From Pyxicephalus adspersus (taxonomy: Eukaryota; Chordata; Amphibia; Anura; Pyxicephalidae), in assembly GCF_032062135.1 (NCBI RefSeq), contig NC_092861.1, positions 61,251,777 through 61,315,776 of the forward strand: a DNA stretch of 64,000 nucleotides, given 5' to 3'. Below, piece by piece: positions 26,156-37,500 of the stretch. Within the stretch, counting starts at the first letter, position 1. Each line of letters begins with the position of its first letter. A program made the position numbers and the translations under genes. A model generated the notes under the pieces. That model ran no database searches and was not told the origin of the DNA. It saw only the letters and a program-made list of their open reading frames with translations.

Positions 26156-26690
26156 CTAGGACTGAAGGAGACAGGTCAGGGGTGGACAGATAGATTTGAG
26201 TGTTATCAGCATACAGATGGTACTGTAAGCCAAAGGAGGATATGAGACTACCAACAGAGGAGGTGTATAGAGAAAAGAGAACTGGTCCAAGGACTGACCC
26301 TTGGGGAACACCAACAGGGAGCAGAGTGGGTGAGGAGGAATTACCATTGAAAGAAACTTAAAGGGAGCGGTCAGACAGATAGGAAGCAAACCAAGAGAGA
26401 GCAGTGTCACTGATACCAATGGCGCGCATGATTTGTATTAGAAGGGGGTGATCAGATACAGTGTCAAAAGTGGAGGAAGGATCAAGGAGAAGGAGCAGGG
26501 AAAAGTTGCCTTGAGAGTTAGCTCTGATGAGGTCATTGGCCATTTTAGTAAGTGCTCTTTCAGTGGAATGGGCAGCTTTAAAACCAGACTGGAGAGGGTC
26601 AAGGAGAGAGTTGGTGCTCAGGTAATCAGTGAGTTTTTTGTAGACAAGGCGTTCAAGAAGTTTGGAGACATATGTGAGAATGGAGGGTAG
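26156..26690 (-). pseudogene. L2 reverse transcriptase domain, frameshifted
   Basis: Two minus-strand frames hold successive RT blocks. The first has [20 protein letters not shown] (the FDTVDH region) and [13 protein letters not shown]. The second, in changed frame, covers the [12 protein letters not shown] and [12 protein letters not shown] region. Asp residues of the RT active site (the YADD box) read as ADN in this family in the frame I can follow. The frame change, and the odd PSSTFD for the usual LSAAFD, mark it as dead. Confidence 0.75.
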
Positions 26691-26819
26691 GTAGGGGTCC
26701 AGTGAGGGTTTCTTTAAGGTAGGGGGAATTATGGCATGTTTGAAAGCGCAGTGTCTTGGTGAGCAGAGACATCATGTCTGATTATGTCTATTTTATCTCT
26801 AAAGTAGGTGGCTATGTCT

Positions 26820-27142
26820 TAGGCAGAAAAGGTTGCTGTGGGGGGAGCAGGTGTGAGGTTTAGGAGGGAGTCAATTGTTGAGAAGAGGTTACGTGGGTTG
26901 GAAGCTTGAGCAGAAATGACAGTGGAGAAATAATTTTGCTTGGTGACAGTGAGCACAGTGTTGAAGCTTTGTAGCTTGGCTTTGTAGTCCATGAAGTCAG
27001 CACTGAGGCCAGATTTTCTCCACTTGCGCTCAGCTGCATGAACAGTCTTTTGTAGCTGTTTGGTGTGATTGTTGTGCCAGGGTCGGGGGTTGGCAGGGCG
27101 GGGGTATCGGAAGCTGGCAGGGGCAACTTTATCCAAAGCCAA
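26820..27142 (-). pseudogene. L2 linker between endonuclease and reverse transcriptase
   Basis: The frame carries RPWHNNHTKQLQ, then RKWRKSGLSADFMDYK and KQNYFSTVI, a pattern always found between the endonuclease and RT of L2-group ORFs. Its end at NLTPAPPTATFSA is followed by a decayed stretch into the RT. Confidence 0.7.
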
Positions 27143-27481
27143 GGAAAGAGAGTGGTTTAACAGGGTGGCAGCTTCATCTGGGAAGGTGATTTTGGAGAGA
27201 GCTGGGGTTAGGGACGCAAGGCAGTTTGAGAAAAGGTTGTGGTCAACGTTAGGGATATCTCTCTGCCATTGACCAGGTCTGGGGTGTGGTAAATGAGGGC
27301 AGGAGTTTGATAGGTTGAAGGTGATAAGGTTATTATCAGAAAGGGGAAATGGTGAGTCGTCAAGGAGGGTGAGGTTGCAGAGTTTTGAAAATACCGGGTC
27401 TAAAATGTGTCCGGCTATGTGTGTGGGGGCATTGATGTGCTGTGTGAGTCCAAATGAGGAGGTAATGGAGAGCAGTTTGGC

Positions 27482-27748
27482 TTAGGAGGGAAGGTTGGGC
27501 TCATCCACTGCAACATTAAAGTCACCAATGATGACGGCAGGCAGGTCATGGGAAAGAACATGTGGGAGCCAGGAGACAAAGTTATCCAAAAATTGTGATA
27601 TTGGGCCAGGGGGGCGGTAGACAACAGCAACACTGAGGGGTAAGAGGTTAAAGAGACGGACAGAGAGGACTTCAAAAGAGGTGAAAGCGAGAGAGGGTGG
27701 GGAAGGAAGGACTCTGTATGTACAATTAGGTGATAGAATGGGACCCAC
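27482..27748 (-). pseudogene. L2 endonuclease domain fragment
   Basis: An open frame of 88 codons reads through SPNCTYRVLPSPPS, then SVAVVYRPPG, then a block ending IIGDFNVAVD. YRPPG and GDFN are signature motifs of the endonuclease of L2/CR1 elements; the Asp and Asn of GDFN lie in the metal-dependent active site. The frame ends just after this block, so the catalytic His region is out of frame or lost. Confidence 0.8.
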
Positions 27749-28666
27749 ACCACCCCCTACTTTGTTGCCAGGTCTAGGGGTATGTGTTTTTTTTTTGCCA
27801 ACAGATCGGGCATTCCATAGACTGCCAGAGAAAGGGGGTAAGAACTTATGGGTAGGGTGAATAGGGATGAGGTTAGGAGAAGGGAGTGTCTTGCTAAGAG
27901 TATATGAAGGGGGAGGCAGTGTGGCGGACCAGGGTTGGGTGAGATGTCACCAGAAAGAATCAGAGAAAAAAGGTGCAGGAGCACAGACCGAGAAATCAGG
28001 GGAGTGAAGGAGCAGAGAGACAATGAGTTATCAGACTGGGGAGGACAGGGAGTAGTGCCAACAAAGAGAGAGCAGGGTGAATAATACATTTTTACAGATA
28101 GTTGCGAACCATATGCATACATTAAACAATGTGGCAAATTAAAGTCCATGAGAGGCAGTCCTGTAATATGGGTTAAAGTGAGGCTTGTAACTTTCCTGAG
28201 TTCCAGGAGTGGGATATGATGATTCGATCAAAGAGATGGTTTGATGACATACTAGTATGGCATACTCAGAATGGCAGCAGCAGAGGATGTGTTGGAGTTC
28301 AGGTGGATAAATCAGTCCAAAGGCAGGAGATGGGAGTGACAGAGTAAAATAGTATGTCCAAATCTGTTCCAATTCATGTTTTAATTCCTAGGATTATTTC
28401 CCATTGCACTTATAATTTTGGCACTTAAGATTTGGGCACGTAACCAGGGTCCCAACGTGACCTTGCCTTTTGTTTAAATAGAAGTGGTTTGGGCCCTGAT
28501 TATGGATGGACTGATGGACAGTGTTTGTAGCATGGTAAGGGAAAGCAACCATTATACTGGCTAAAGCTTGTAATGAAAAGGTTGTCTTGGTGGCATTAAA
28601 TTACTTATTGCTCCATATTTGGATTAAGTGTGATCTGATTAAAATATAGCAAGCCAAAGGATCTTG

Positions 28667-28761
28667 GTTCAAGTGATACCCTTGTGTGGAAATATGTAGT
28701 TTTTCAGTCTCAAAAGCTTGCATTTTGACCTACAGTATCCAAAAAAGGGTATCACTTGAAC
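28667..28761. repeat. Short inverted repeat flanking a 60-bp spacer
   Basis: GTTCAAGTGATACCCTTG at 28667-28684 is answered by AAGGGTATCACTTGAAC at 28745-28761, a 17-base match. It may be a tiny MITE or the ends of an unrecognised element. Confidence 0.6.
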
Positions 28762-29366
28762 TACAAACTTTCTAAATTAAAATATATCATTTGTTAATAG
28801 GTATAAATGATTTAGAAATACTGATTTCTGTGTATACGTTGGAAATGTATATGGACAGATATACTTGTATACAGAGGGGCAGACATATTTGTATACATAT
28901 GCAGGATAAGTTTTCTGCTTGGTTAAACTGCAATATGATCATACCTCACGGTATCATTTTTTACAGGTGTGTGTGTCAGGCTTGACCTAAATGAGGACTT
29001 CCAGATCCCTACAAGGCTAATGGAGCTTACCAAAAAAGCACTAAGCAAATAGAACTAAAATACAATTGGGTAGACGATACTAGACAAAGCATTTAAAATT
29101 CTGCTTGTAAAATATTCTTTGAGAGAGTAAAAACTTTAATTCTTAATTGGCAAACTTTTAACCCCTTTATTTCTTGATTTCTAATTGTCAGTCAAAATGA
29201 TTCTAAAAAAAATTGAGCCTGTTTATGGTCACTTAGTTTGAGTCTGGTTGTTAGAACTCAGACAATACCAGCTCCAACATGATTAAACCTTTTAATCAAA
29301 TAAAACTTTGTTGTTGTTGCCTGCCATTTTGTTGAAAGGGAACTAATGTTTTCTTCCTCTGTGTAG

Positions 29367-29458
29367 ATCTAGGTAAAATCCGGAGTGCAGTGGGAAGCGC
29401 ACAGCTGCTCATGTCACAGAAGTTTCAGCAATTTTATTGGCTTTGTCAGCAAAATCTG
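29367..29458 (+). CDS. DLGAP2: DLGAP2 coding exon D (GH1 domain)
   Basis: Two bases finish a codon, then LGKIRSAVGSAQLLMSQKFQ and QFYWLCQQNL, a near-invariant helical segment of the GKAP-homology 1 domain at the C-terminal end of all DLGAP proteins. The domain folds as a helical bundle in the structure known for SAPAP1. Acceptor TGTGTAG, donor CTG|GTAAGA; the exon ends in phase 0. A second AG lies six bases inside (ATCTAG), but using it would break the frame. Confidence 0.93.
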
Positions 29459-32400
29459 GTAAGACAGTATACAAAGTTATGATTAAAATAATGTTATTGG
29501 GTTTCTAATTTAGAATCAACTTTATTTTTAAGTATCACTTACTGTCCCTCAAAGATTCTCACTATCTAATGTCCCTAACATAAATTAGGGCCAATTTGTG
29601 AGGAAGCAGATTACCTACCAGATTGTTTTTCTTATGTGTTAGGAACCAAAATGCCTAAAATAAACCCACACAAACACAAGGAAAACATACTAAGAACACG
29701 CGGATAAAGTCCTGGCTGAGATTTTATATCTGGGTTCCTGGTGCTGCAAGCCATTCTATTGTATAAACCTGTGATAAATATTTAGCATGACAATGTATTG
29801 GCTTACGCAGCATCTTAGCTTTTATATAAAAAATCTCTACATACATGAGATAATCAGTAATTTTATTAACATAAAAGAGTTACACTGAACAAGTTATACA
29901 ATATGCAAGCTAAAAACATGTCCTTAGACTATGTTAGGGCCATTTAATTGTGAGCTCCTCTGATGGATATTAGTGACATGACTATGCTGTCATATAAATA
30001 CATGATAATAATTTGAATATTTAGAAATACTGTTTATCTTGAAGGCATATTATGAGTTTTTTAGAGACTGCATTGAACAACAGCTGCATGTATCATATTA
30101 GAATAATACGTTTAGTTGAAGGGTAAATTACCATAAAAGCAAAGAATAAACTCCAGAGCTCCTGCAACTGACTAATTGTGGTATATATGAAATACTAATA
30201 TTAAGAATTTCAAATGTATTTCATATTGAATGTATTTCAAATTGAATACATTCTTTAAAAGTGTAATCATGTGTTTAACTTTTTGAAAACTGACAGGTTA
30301 TGCAGTCCATGCTACTACTATTATTTCATAATTCTATTTGTACCAAGTGTACTGATCTTCTCAATGATGTTAGGTAACCCTTTAAAGTGGAACTGCATTT
30401 GCATGACTCACCTATCCGTGTTCCATTGTAGGGTAACTCCATCTTTCTCTTCTTCCTCCCAGAGGTGATCTTCAGCCATGATTGGCTGTGGCGGAATAAT
30501 GTAGCGCACGATGGTGTGTGGCAGTTCATTCATTCCCGGCAACACACAAGGGAAGCTGGGTTTCCCTGGCAACCAAATCCGACGCTGCACATGCACATGT
30601 TAGCTTTGTCACCAGAAACCCTGAGCGATCAGGCATGTAAGATATATTATTCCAGAAGGGACATCACCTGTCCCTTTCTGCTATAAGACCTGCCTAAGTA
30701 AGTAAGCAGCCAAAATAAAGGCTGGATGAAGGACTTTTGTAAGTAAGGAAGTATTTTAGAGAAGGTACCACAATATGGAATAGACTGCAGAGATGGAGAC
30801 ATACTAGGAGGTTAAACCTTTCTGTAGGGTCTGTAGGGTGGTTGAACTTGATGGACTTTTTTCAACTTGAATAATAATATAATGTAACTATATGCAACTA
30901 TGGCTCTAATTTATTAAATATCAATGAGATAAAGCAGGAAATGTATTCTCCACCTGGACATTCCTAGCAATTATGAAAATATCATGTTTAGGATTTGTGA
31001 TTAACATGTAAAGTCAGAGATTTAATATATCACAAAATGCCGAAAATGTTCTCTTTGTTTATTCTCTTTGCTTCAAAATCACCCATCTCATCATCCAAAT
31101 AAATTCTGCCAACTGCTGACCCCTTTTATATGTTTTGAGCAATACTGTTTCCTAACTTCTGTCAATATAAAACAATAACTCAGGAGTGAAAGACAGTGAT
31201 AACTCTGTAACCATAGTGGCAGATATAGAAGTAAACCTCACCTCATTTTTAATAACAAGGGACAGTATGGGAAGAATTTAGCTTACCAGTTTCAGTTTTA
31301 GTTGCGGAATAAAACTGGAAATCTCTGAGGAGACCCACGTATTCACAGAAAGAACATGCACCGTGTCTCAGATGACAATCAGAACTTCATTATACTTCAG
31401 ATGATATGTCATCGCTTATTGGAAGATACATGGAAAATGTTGATTTGTAACTGGTCAGATTTACTATGTTTTATTATATTCTTAAACTTTACCAAATGTT
31501 CCCATGAGTCCAAACAAAAGCATGTTTTAGCTGCCTATAAATAGTTGAAAACAACATGAAACATCTAATGCATTCAGAGATGCTCTTAAACTTCTACTAA
31601 ATGTTTATGAAATATTTGCAACTGATTAACTTATAATGAGTGCACTCCACACTTGCTGTGCTATTGAGATACATGGTAAATGTTGGTTGCCCAGCCTGAA
31701 AGATCACAGAAATATCTTTTATCTATGGCCCAATTATGGTTTTATGTTATACTTGGTATTGTTAACTTTCTTAGCCAAAATACTGAATTTATTACATGCA
31801 TGCCATATTTATTTTTATGTAGTATAGTGAAGAATTAGTTCAAATGTGCATAGAAGAGGGAGACACTGCTCTCTAGTGGAACTGTAGTATAATTACATCA
31901 GTAAAGATAACTAGAAAAGGTCTCATGAACAGGGACATTTTTCAGAAATATAGTGCAGCATGTAAAGATCACTAAATCTTTAGGGAGATTTCTGTCAATA
32001 TACTTAGGAACTTGAGGTTAAAGATAAATAAAATCTGCTTAGACCTATCGACTGAACATTATGGAGTCTGTTTATAAATATTTTCCAATATTCATACAGC
32101 TTTTACCCAATATTCACACATTTTTCTAAATAGATCCAGTTGTACAAGTCCTTTTGAAGCGTGCAAATACACTGATTGGGATTTTAACAAAATATTTGCT
32201 ATACACAAATATTTATGCCTATTCTTGACTAAACTTCTTTATGTACTTCCCAAGCAGTTGATTGAACACTAGCTTACCTTATCAATATTAACCCTACAGA
32301 AAACATAACTGTGTAGCTGCCATGGCAAGTACAATAACATCACTGTTCTTGAAGTCTAGATGAATCTCATATACATTAGTGAACTCTATGGTATATTTTC

Positions 32401-33280
32401 TTTGTAATTTTTTTCAAACCCAACAATTTTTACTAGCAAACCATGTTATTTTTTTCTTGTTTTATACTAAAACTGATCTTGATGCAATGCTAAGCATCCT
32501 CCATCCTTATTCTTCTAACAAGTATCATCACACATGAAGCTCCAGTACCAGGTCTTTTCTCTTCCTATAATTATAACAGTCGTGTCCACATAGCTGCCTG
32601 AATGATGTGCGCACTTCCAGCAAACTGTTTAGCAGTGTAGTCCTTAAAGAATCCACTAGAGGATGCTGCAACAATAACCTCATTCCAAGTGTACTGTAAA
32701 AGACCAGCCAGCGTGGGCACATCTGCACTCAGACAGTATATGGTCAAGGAACCTAGATGATAGATTTAGAGTATAGTTAAAAAAAAACATGCAGGATGTG
32801 TTGAAGAAGTGCACATCCATACATCTGCTACCAGTCCACAGCTTATCTGCTGCATCCTTTCCCAAATATCCTGAACAGATAGCACCTAGGATCATCTATT
32901 TACTGCTTTTTCTTATTCTACCTGGTATTTGGATCAGTTAACACTCTATCTCCCCTTTCTTTTTTCCATTTGTCAGCTCCTACTCTGCCATGTTTCATGG
33001 TCCTTTTGTCCTGATCTTTGTCACCAGCCAAATTATTATGTGATTGAGCAGTACGAAATGATGTATTATAAAAGTTATTCGTTTTGTAAAAGCATAGCCA
33101 TGGTAGAACACAATTATCAGTTGCAGTATTAGCTGCAGTGTTTCATATATCATTGAACTATTTGTACCACAGTTAACATTAAAAAAGATTATTACTTTTG
33201 TGCTATATGGGTAATATTATAGCACTGTTTGTATGAAAGAGTTATATTGACATTCTGTTTCTCTGTCCTATTAAAATAAG
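29459..33280 (+). other. DLGAP2: DLGAP2 intron between exons D and E
   Basis: About 3.8 kb. Apart from a probable repeat at 30378-30700 and a short repeat tail near 30840-30900 (GGTTGAACTTGATGGAC), the sequence is AT-rich with nothing recognised. Confidence 0.7.
30378..30700. repeat. Probable dispersed repeat, GC-richer
   Basis: It starts CTTTAAAGTGGAACTGCATT, an end like that of the element at 18227-18633, and has a GC-richer body with no coding frame. The right end was not identified. Family membership is inferred from the end only. Confidence 0.35.
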
Positions 33281-33433
33281 GATCCAAGTGCTATGCCCAG
33301 ACCGACATCACAGGACCTAGCTGGATTTTGGGACTTGTTGCAATTATCTATTGAAGATGTAAGCATGAAGTTTGACAAATTGCACCAGCTAAAAGCCAAT
33401 GACTGGAAGCAAATTGATTCTCCCGAGAAGAAG
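33281..33433 (+). CDS. DLGAP2: DLGAP2 coding exon E (GH1 domain)
   Basis: Fifty-one whole codons: DPSAMPRPTSQDLAGFWDLL, then QLSIEDVSMKFDKLHQLKAN and DWKQIDSPEKK. This is the second half of the GH1 helical domain. The PRPTSQDLAGFWD.LQLSIE core is shared by all DLGAP paralogues. FDKLHQLK has Lys where relatives have Glu as I recall them. Acceptor AAAATAAG is AT-rich with a weak pyrimidine tract; donor AAG|GTACAA. Confidence 0.93.
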
Positions 33434-34306
33434 GTACAAGCACAAAAATCTGTGTAGACTACAGCGTGTAAACAATTTTAATAAAGTATCACCTCAACAC
33501 AATCCTATCTTTGTTACAGTACAACTGAAGGCTCCTGTATGACAGTTTAAACAAGTAACATATCCCATTACTATGTGCTAAACAAGCCTCAAAAAACAAC
33601 CAAACACTTACCTGACTGAGCCAAATCCTCCTTTGTGTCTCACACATTTCCCCTACCAGACACTGCAAATCACATGGGATATATTTAAGCTACGGAGGCA
33701 ATGCTATCATACCAAAAGGCAGTAGGCAGAACTATATGTGACCAGGCTAAAATACAGACTGCAGGCTTGTAAATCAGCAGTTACAATGCTGATAGCTCTG
33801 CAAAATGTTTTTCATCCAACTGTAGTACAATCACCCACAAACTAGATGATAGTTGCAACTCTGCTCTGAATCCAGTAACATCATTGCCACGCTAACAGAG
33901 AGACATGTATTGACAGTCTTCATTGGCCAACTCAATAGTATTTTTGGGATTTTCAGGAGCACTAAGAGAAAACTGTAGGTGCACATACATATTATCAGAT
34001 CCTTTTTAAAGGAGTGACCATAATTCTGCTTTAAGAAAATTCTTAGGTATCCAGGTATTTTTCTGCCTAAGTCTCCCTGAGATGTCACTTCGGTTTTGAA
34101 CATTATACATAGACCTAGCATTTGGAGTCTACTCTACTATACTTCATTTATGTTGGGAAAGAAAGAGCTGTATTTGAAATCATTTTAACCCTATATTAAT
34201 GAAGTATTTTTTTACTCTGTATATATTTACAATATGAATAAACATAGAACCAGTATAACACATGTTACATTTAAATGTTAAATACTAATTTTTTTCATTT
34301 TTTTAG
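33434..34306 (+). other. DLGAP2: DLGAP2 last intron
   Basis: This 873-base intron runs GTACAA...TTTTTTAG. Nothing else is recognised in it. Confidence 0.8.
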
Positions 34307-34525
34307 GATGACAAGAAACCCCCACCTCCAATACCAAAGAAACCTTCCAGGGGAAAATTCCCCATCACTAGAGAAAAGTCTCTGGACCTACCTGACAGAC
34401 AAAGACAAGAAGCTAGAAGGCGGCTAATGGCAGCAAAAAGAGCAGCCTCTTTCCGGCAAAATTCAGCCAGTGAGCGTGCAGACAGCATTGAAATATATAT
34501 ACCCGAAGCCCAAACTAGGCTTTAA
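34307..34525 (+). CDS. DLGAP2: DLGAP2 last coding exon, PDZ-ligand C-terminus
   Basis: Seventy-two codons and TAA. The exon begins DDKKPPPPIPKKPSRGKFPI, then SLDLPDRQRQEARRRLMAAK and RAASFRQNSASERADSIEIY, ending IPEAQTRL. The last four residues QTRL are the class I PDZ ligand that DLGAP proteins use to bind Shank. PPPIPKK is a proline-rich SH3-type segment, and the Arg/Lys-rich block is nearly identical across DLGAP2 orthologues. The stop at 34523-34525 is at the family's usual position, so the C-terminus is complete. Confidence 0.95.
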   Translation, partial: DDKKPPPPIPKKPSRGKFPITREKSLDLPDRQRQEARRRLMAAKRAASFRQNSASERADSIEIYIPEAQTRL

Positions 34526-37500
34526 GAACAAAGAACTTCTTAGATCTTTTTTAACCAATATGCTTGTACAGTTTGTAGCACACACTACTGACCATTTGAA
34601 TCAATTGCTACTGAATATGCCCTTGTCATTTTGCTCTTTGTGCCATACACACAGTGGAATGCTTTTTTTTTCTTTTTTTCCTCAGAGTTTGCTAAACTCA
34701 TAGCAAAAAATGTTGTTGTTTTGCAAATCATGTCTGACTTCAATCAGCTACATGCATAGGGCTTGTTGAGACCTGATTCTTCAACATGTTCTCAGAGGAC
34801 AACGAGAAAAACCTCTCAAGATGGAACCCAGCATCAATTCTTGGATATTTCTATTTTTATAAATGATGTGATAATTAGGAACAAGAATAACTAAATGGGT
34901 ACATCTCACCACTCACTAGAGGCATTAGCTATTAATAGTAGAAGGTGCTACACTTTAGACATGCAGGGGGTAAGAATGCATTGTTTTCTGACATTTAGGT
35001 TCAACTTAGATAGGTACTGATGCTGCTTCTGTAGGCACTGCTGTGTTGCGTTATGCAACCACATGTGTTCTTGTATAGATTATCTACCAGTATCATTTCA
35101 AAACATTTGGATCCTGAAAAATAAATTGCCTAACATCCAGCTGCCAACATCCGATACAGAGCCCTCTGCTGGGTGGACAGTTTCCTCTCTCCATCCAACT
35201 TTGTATTCTCAGTGCAAGAAGACTCCTGGAGAATACAGATGGAAAGAATGTGAATGCCTTAAGAGAGAAAAGAAAGATTTTTTTGACCCAGTAAATTAAA
35301 GGGATTCTAGAATGTCCTTCCATGGACCCTATATTTATGTTTACATTTTTGTTTTGTTTTTTGTTTTTTTAGTAAATTATTTTCTCATTTGCGGTGTAAC
35401 TTTGTGTGTTTGATAAAGAAACACACAAAGCTGCTAGTATGTTGACAGGGCATCCATGAAAAAATATATAAATGTTTGCTGTTTAAAATTCCAGTTGTGA
35501 TGTGGTAAGCAATTTAAGAATCATGAATATCAGTGGTAAATATATTTCTGTTATAATGGTTAATTTAGGGTACAGTAATGGTGAAGTGTGATTTACACCT
35601 GTAATTTATTTTTCATAAATATTATTTTATTTTCCTTTATTTCTTATAAGAATTCTATAATTTGATTGTTTCAGCAAATGACTGCAAGGGACACACAATC
35701 ATCAAATATAGGGAATGTAGCAGATTAATTTATTCATGTGTCCATTTAAATGTATGCAAAACATAAATAGGAACAACGAAACCTCAGATTTTATTTATTT
35801 TAATTTCCTGTCAGGTGAATGTCCCATTCTGTTTTGTCAAAGTTCTTCCTTTTTTTGGTGTAGCTTATTGAGGGTGGGGTCTGATGACAGGTTTGCAATA
35901 AATTATGCAAATAATTACCAAAACCATACCTGTTCATCCTATAAAGATGAATACGGTTTCCCACCTTTTAAGAATATCTTCCTAGCAGCTAACTTACAAC
36001 ATTTCTCCTTTGATCGTTATTCACTAGCTAACAGGAAAAAAACATATAGGTATCAGATTAGAATGGATTTTGCCAATTATGGTTTCCATTACAAAAATGC
36101 AAAGCCTTCAAACCTGTCACTTGACTGGACCCTCAGATAAAGGGCTCATTTGTCACAGTTACTGCTCCTGCTTTAGGAATATGCACTGTTGTTGGTAACG
36201 TGTTTCCTTCCAGACATCATGCACTTGTCTTCTAGATTCTGATTGTGCTAAAACCATCTGGCCAGCTATTAAAAATTCATAAGTTTTTTGGAAGACATAT
36301 TGATTCTAATTTAGCACATGAGAAAATAAATATATATCAGCCCCAAAACTAGAGGTCACAGCAGTCTGACCTCCCAGTGGTTACACTTTCTCCTCATTGT
36401 TCAGATATGGAGACATGTTTGTATTTTACTTGCCTGTCTTGTAACCTGCAGGTAGCAGAATTGCTGGGTATATTTTAAATATTTTTTAAAAATGCTAAAT
36501 GCGCAACTTTTAATGAAAATTTCCATAACCACTCACATTCCATCTTCATCTTTTAATTATTATCTTCTAAAAATCGCCATTTTATTGGAAAACCCAGTAG
36601 GAAAACTAAAAAACTAAACTAAACCGGTCGATAAATGATGGGCAGACACTACTTTCATCTCAAAACTGATGTTCCAGAGTTGTATAAAATTATTTTTTTA
36701 TTATTAGAATTGAAAATAAGTACATTACCAAAGCAAATGAATGTAAAGTTGGTTATTTTTGGGCAATGTTAAAGCCTAAATAATATTAAGGCTTGGTGAT
36801 TTATTTACTTTTATTCTATTAAATACATCTGTCCCCAAAACAGGAGCTGACTTTATGAAAAATGTGAATGTACTCATTCCTTGTTCATATGTAATATTGG
36901 GTTTGGTGCTCTTGGGCAGGTTTGCTAAGGTGCACATATAGAGTTTTACAATCATGCAAAGATATTCAGGTACAGGAACTAAAATAATAATAATATGAAT
37001 AAAAATAGAATGTTGCAAGCTAATGATATTAGCACAGCCATTGATGTTGAAGTTATTTCCATTCCTTTGAAACCAATTTGACATTTGAAATGCCAAGTGC
37101 TAATTACACCTTCAAACAAATGTATGTAGATATTGCATTTCAGTATTCAATACATAAAAATCCCACATTGGATGGGTTCCTAATAATCAAAAGGTCAGTC
37201 TAATGATGATAGGGTTTTGGTCATGGGGACTTTATTTGTAAGATGCCTACATTGAGTTTTGGATCTGCAACAATTCTGTGGTTTGTTGGATGTTATAGTA
37301 TAATGAATACAGTACAGAATGCTGTATCATGTCATGAAATTCCAGGCAGGCAGGAGCAAAATTAGGACTTATGACAGGAGATTTTTGCATACAAGGCAGG
37401 GCAAAGGGACAGTGGCTTTGCAAAGGAGCACCAATAACCCACTGGTAGTCCCCTTGCTAGCGATATTCTATGGCTTCTTTCTCACAGCCATCAAAGTTAC

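Larger units (their letters stand above)
25465..28380 (-). mobile_element. L2-type LINE, nearly full length but broken
   Basis: Read on the minus strand, the order is: a 5' region with a hydrophobic stretch and GDISPNPGP (27954-27925), an apurinic-type endonuclease (about 27750-27480), a linker, reverse transcriptase (about 26700-26100) and a 3' tail. The tail contains AGCGCTGCGTAATATGTTGG and runs into an AAT-rich end at 25465-25500. L2/CR1-group LINEs retrotranspose with this single large ORF. This copy has several frameshifts and stops, plus a probable internal deletion before the RT, so it cannot be active. Both boundaries are estimates. The four short copies of the same tail elsewhere in the window are probably 5'-truncated insertions of this family. 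Confidence 0.8.
16683..29366 (+). other. DLGAP2: DLGAP2 intron between exons C and D
   Basis: At 12.7 kb this is the largest intron in the window. It carries a hAT-type element, a TIR repeat (18227-18633), a short tandem repeat (19562-19645), a Gln/Gly-type minisatellite-like segment (23570-23720), the second palindromic MITE, an (ATTG)n run, the L2 LINE and a small inverted repeat. Between about 19960 and 23400 I see no element or exon. Confidence 0.7.
5505..34525 (+). other. DLGAP2: DLGAP2 gene, 3' six coding exons
   Basis: The spliced product is join(5505-5854, 14269-14348, 16267-16682, 29367-29458, 33281-33433, 34307-34525), coding for the last 435 residues; the N-terminal half lies left of the window. 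DLGAP/SAPAP/GKAP proteins are postsynaptic scaffolds that link PSD-95 (through N-terminal repeats, not in this window) to Shank (through the C-terminus). All introns are GT-AG and all codon phases join without a break. The paralogue is called from residue patterns such as SNKAMNLALE and LELEGFPGHIT, and from CLN8 lying downstream, as on human 8p. The alternatives are DLGAP1, 3 and 4, which differ clearly in this part as I recall them. Confidence 0.9.

Noticed and set aside
25789..28372. About a dozen frames of 60-130 codons taken as separate genes
   Set aside because: All are fragments or shadows of one decayed L2 LINE.
35736..36140. 134-codon frame after the DLGAP2 stop
   Set aside because: No recognisable domain, AT-driven composition, and it lies in likely 3' UTR or flank.
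36776..37096. 106-codon minus-strand frame
   Set aside because: No motif, no splice or promoter signals, and Ile/Asn-rich as expected from AT-rich DNA.
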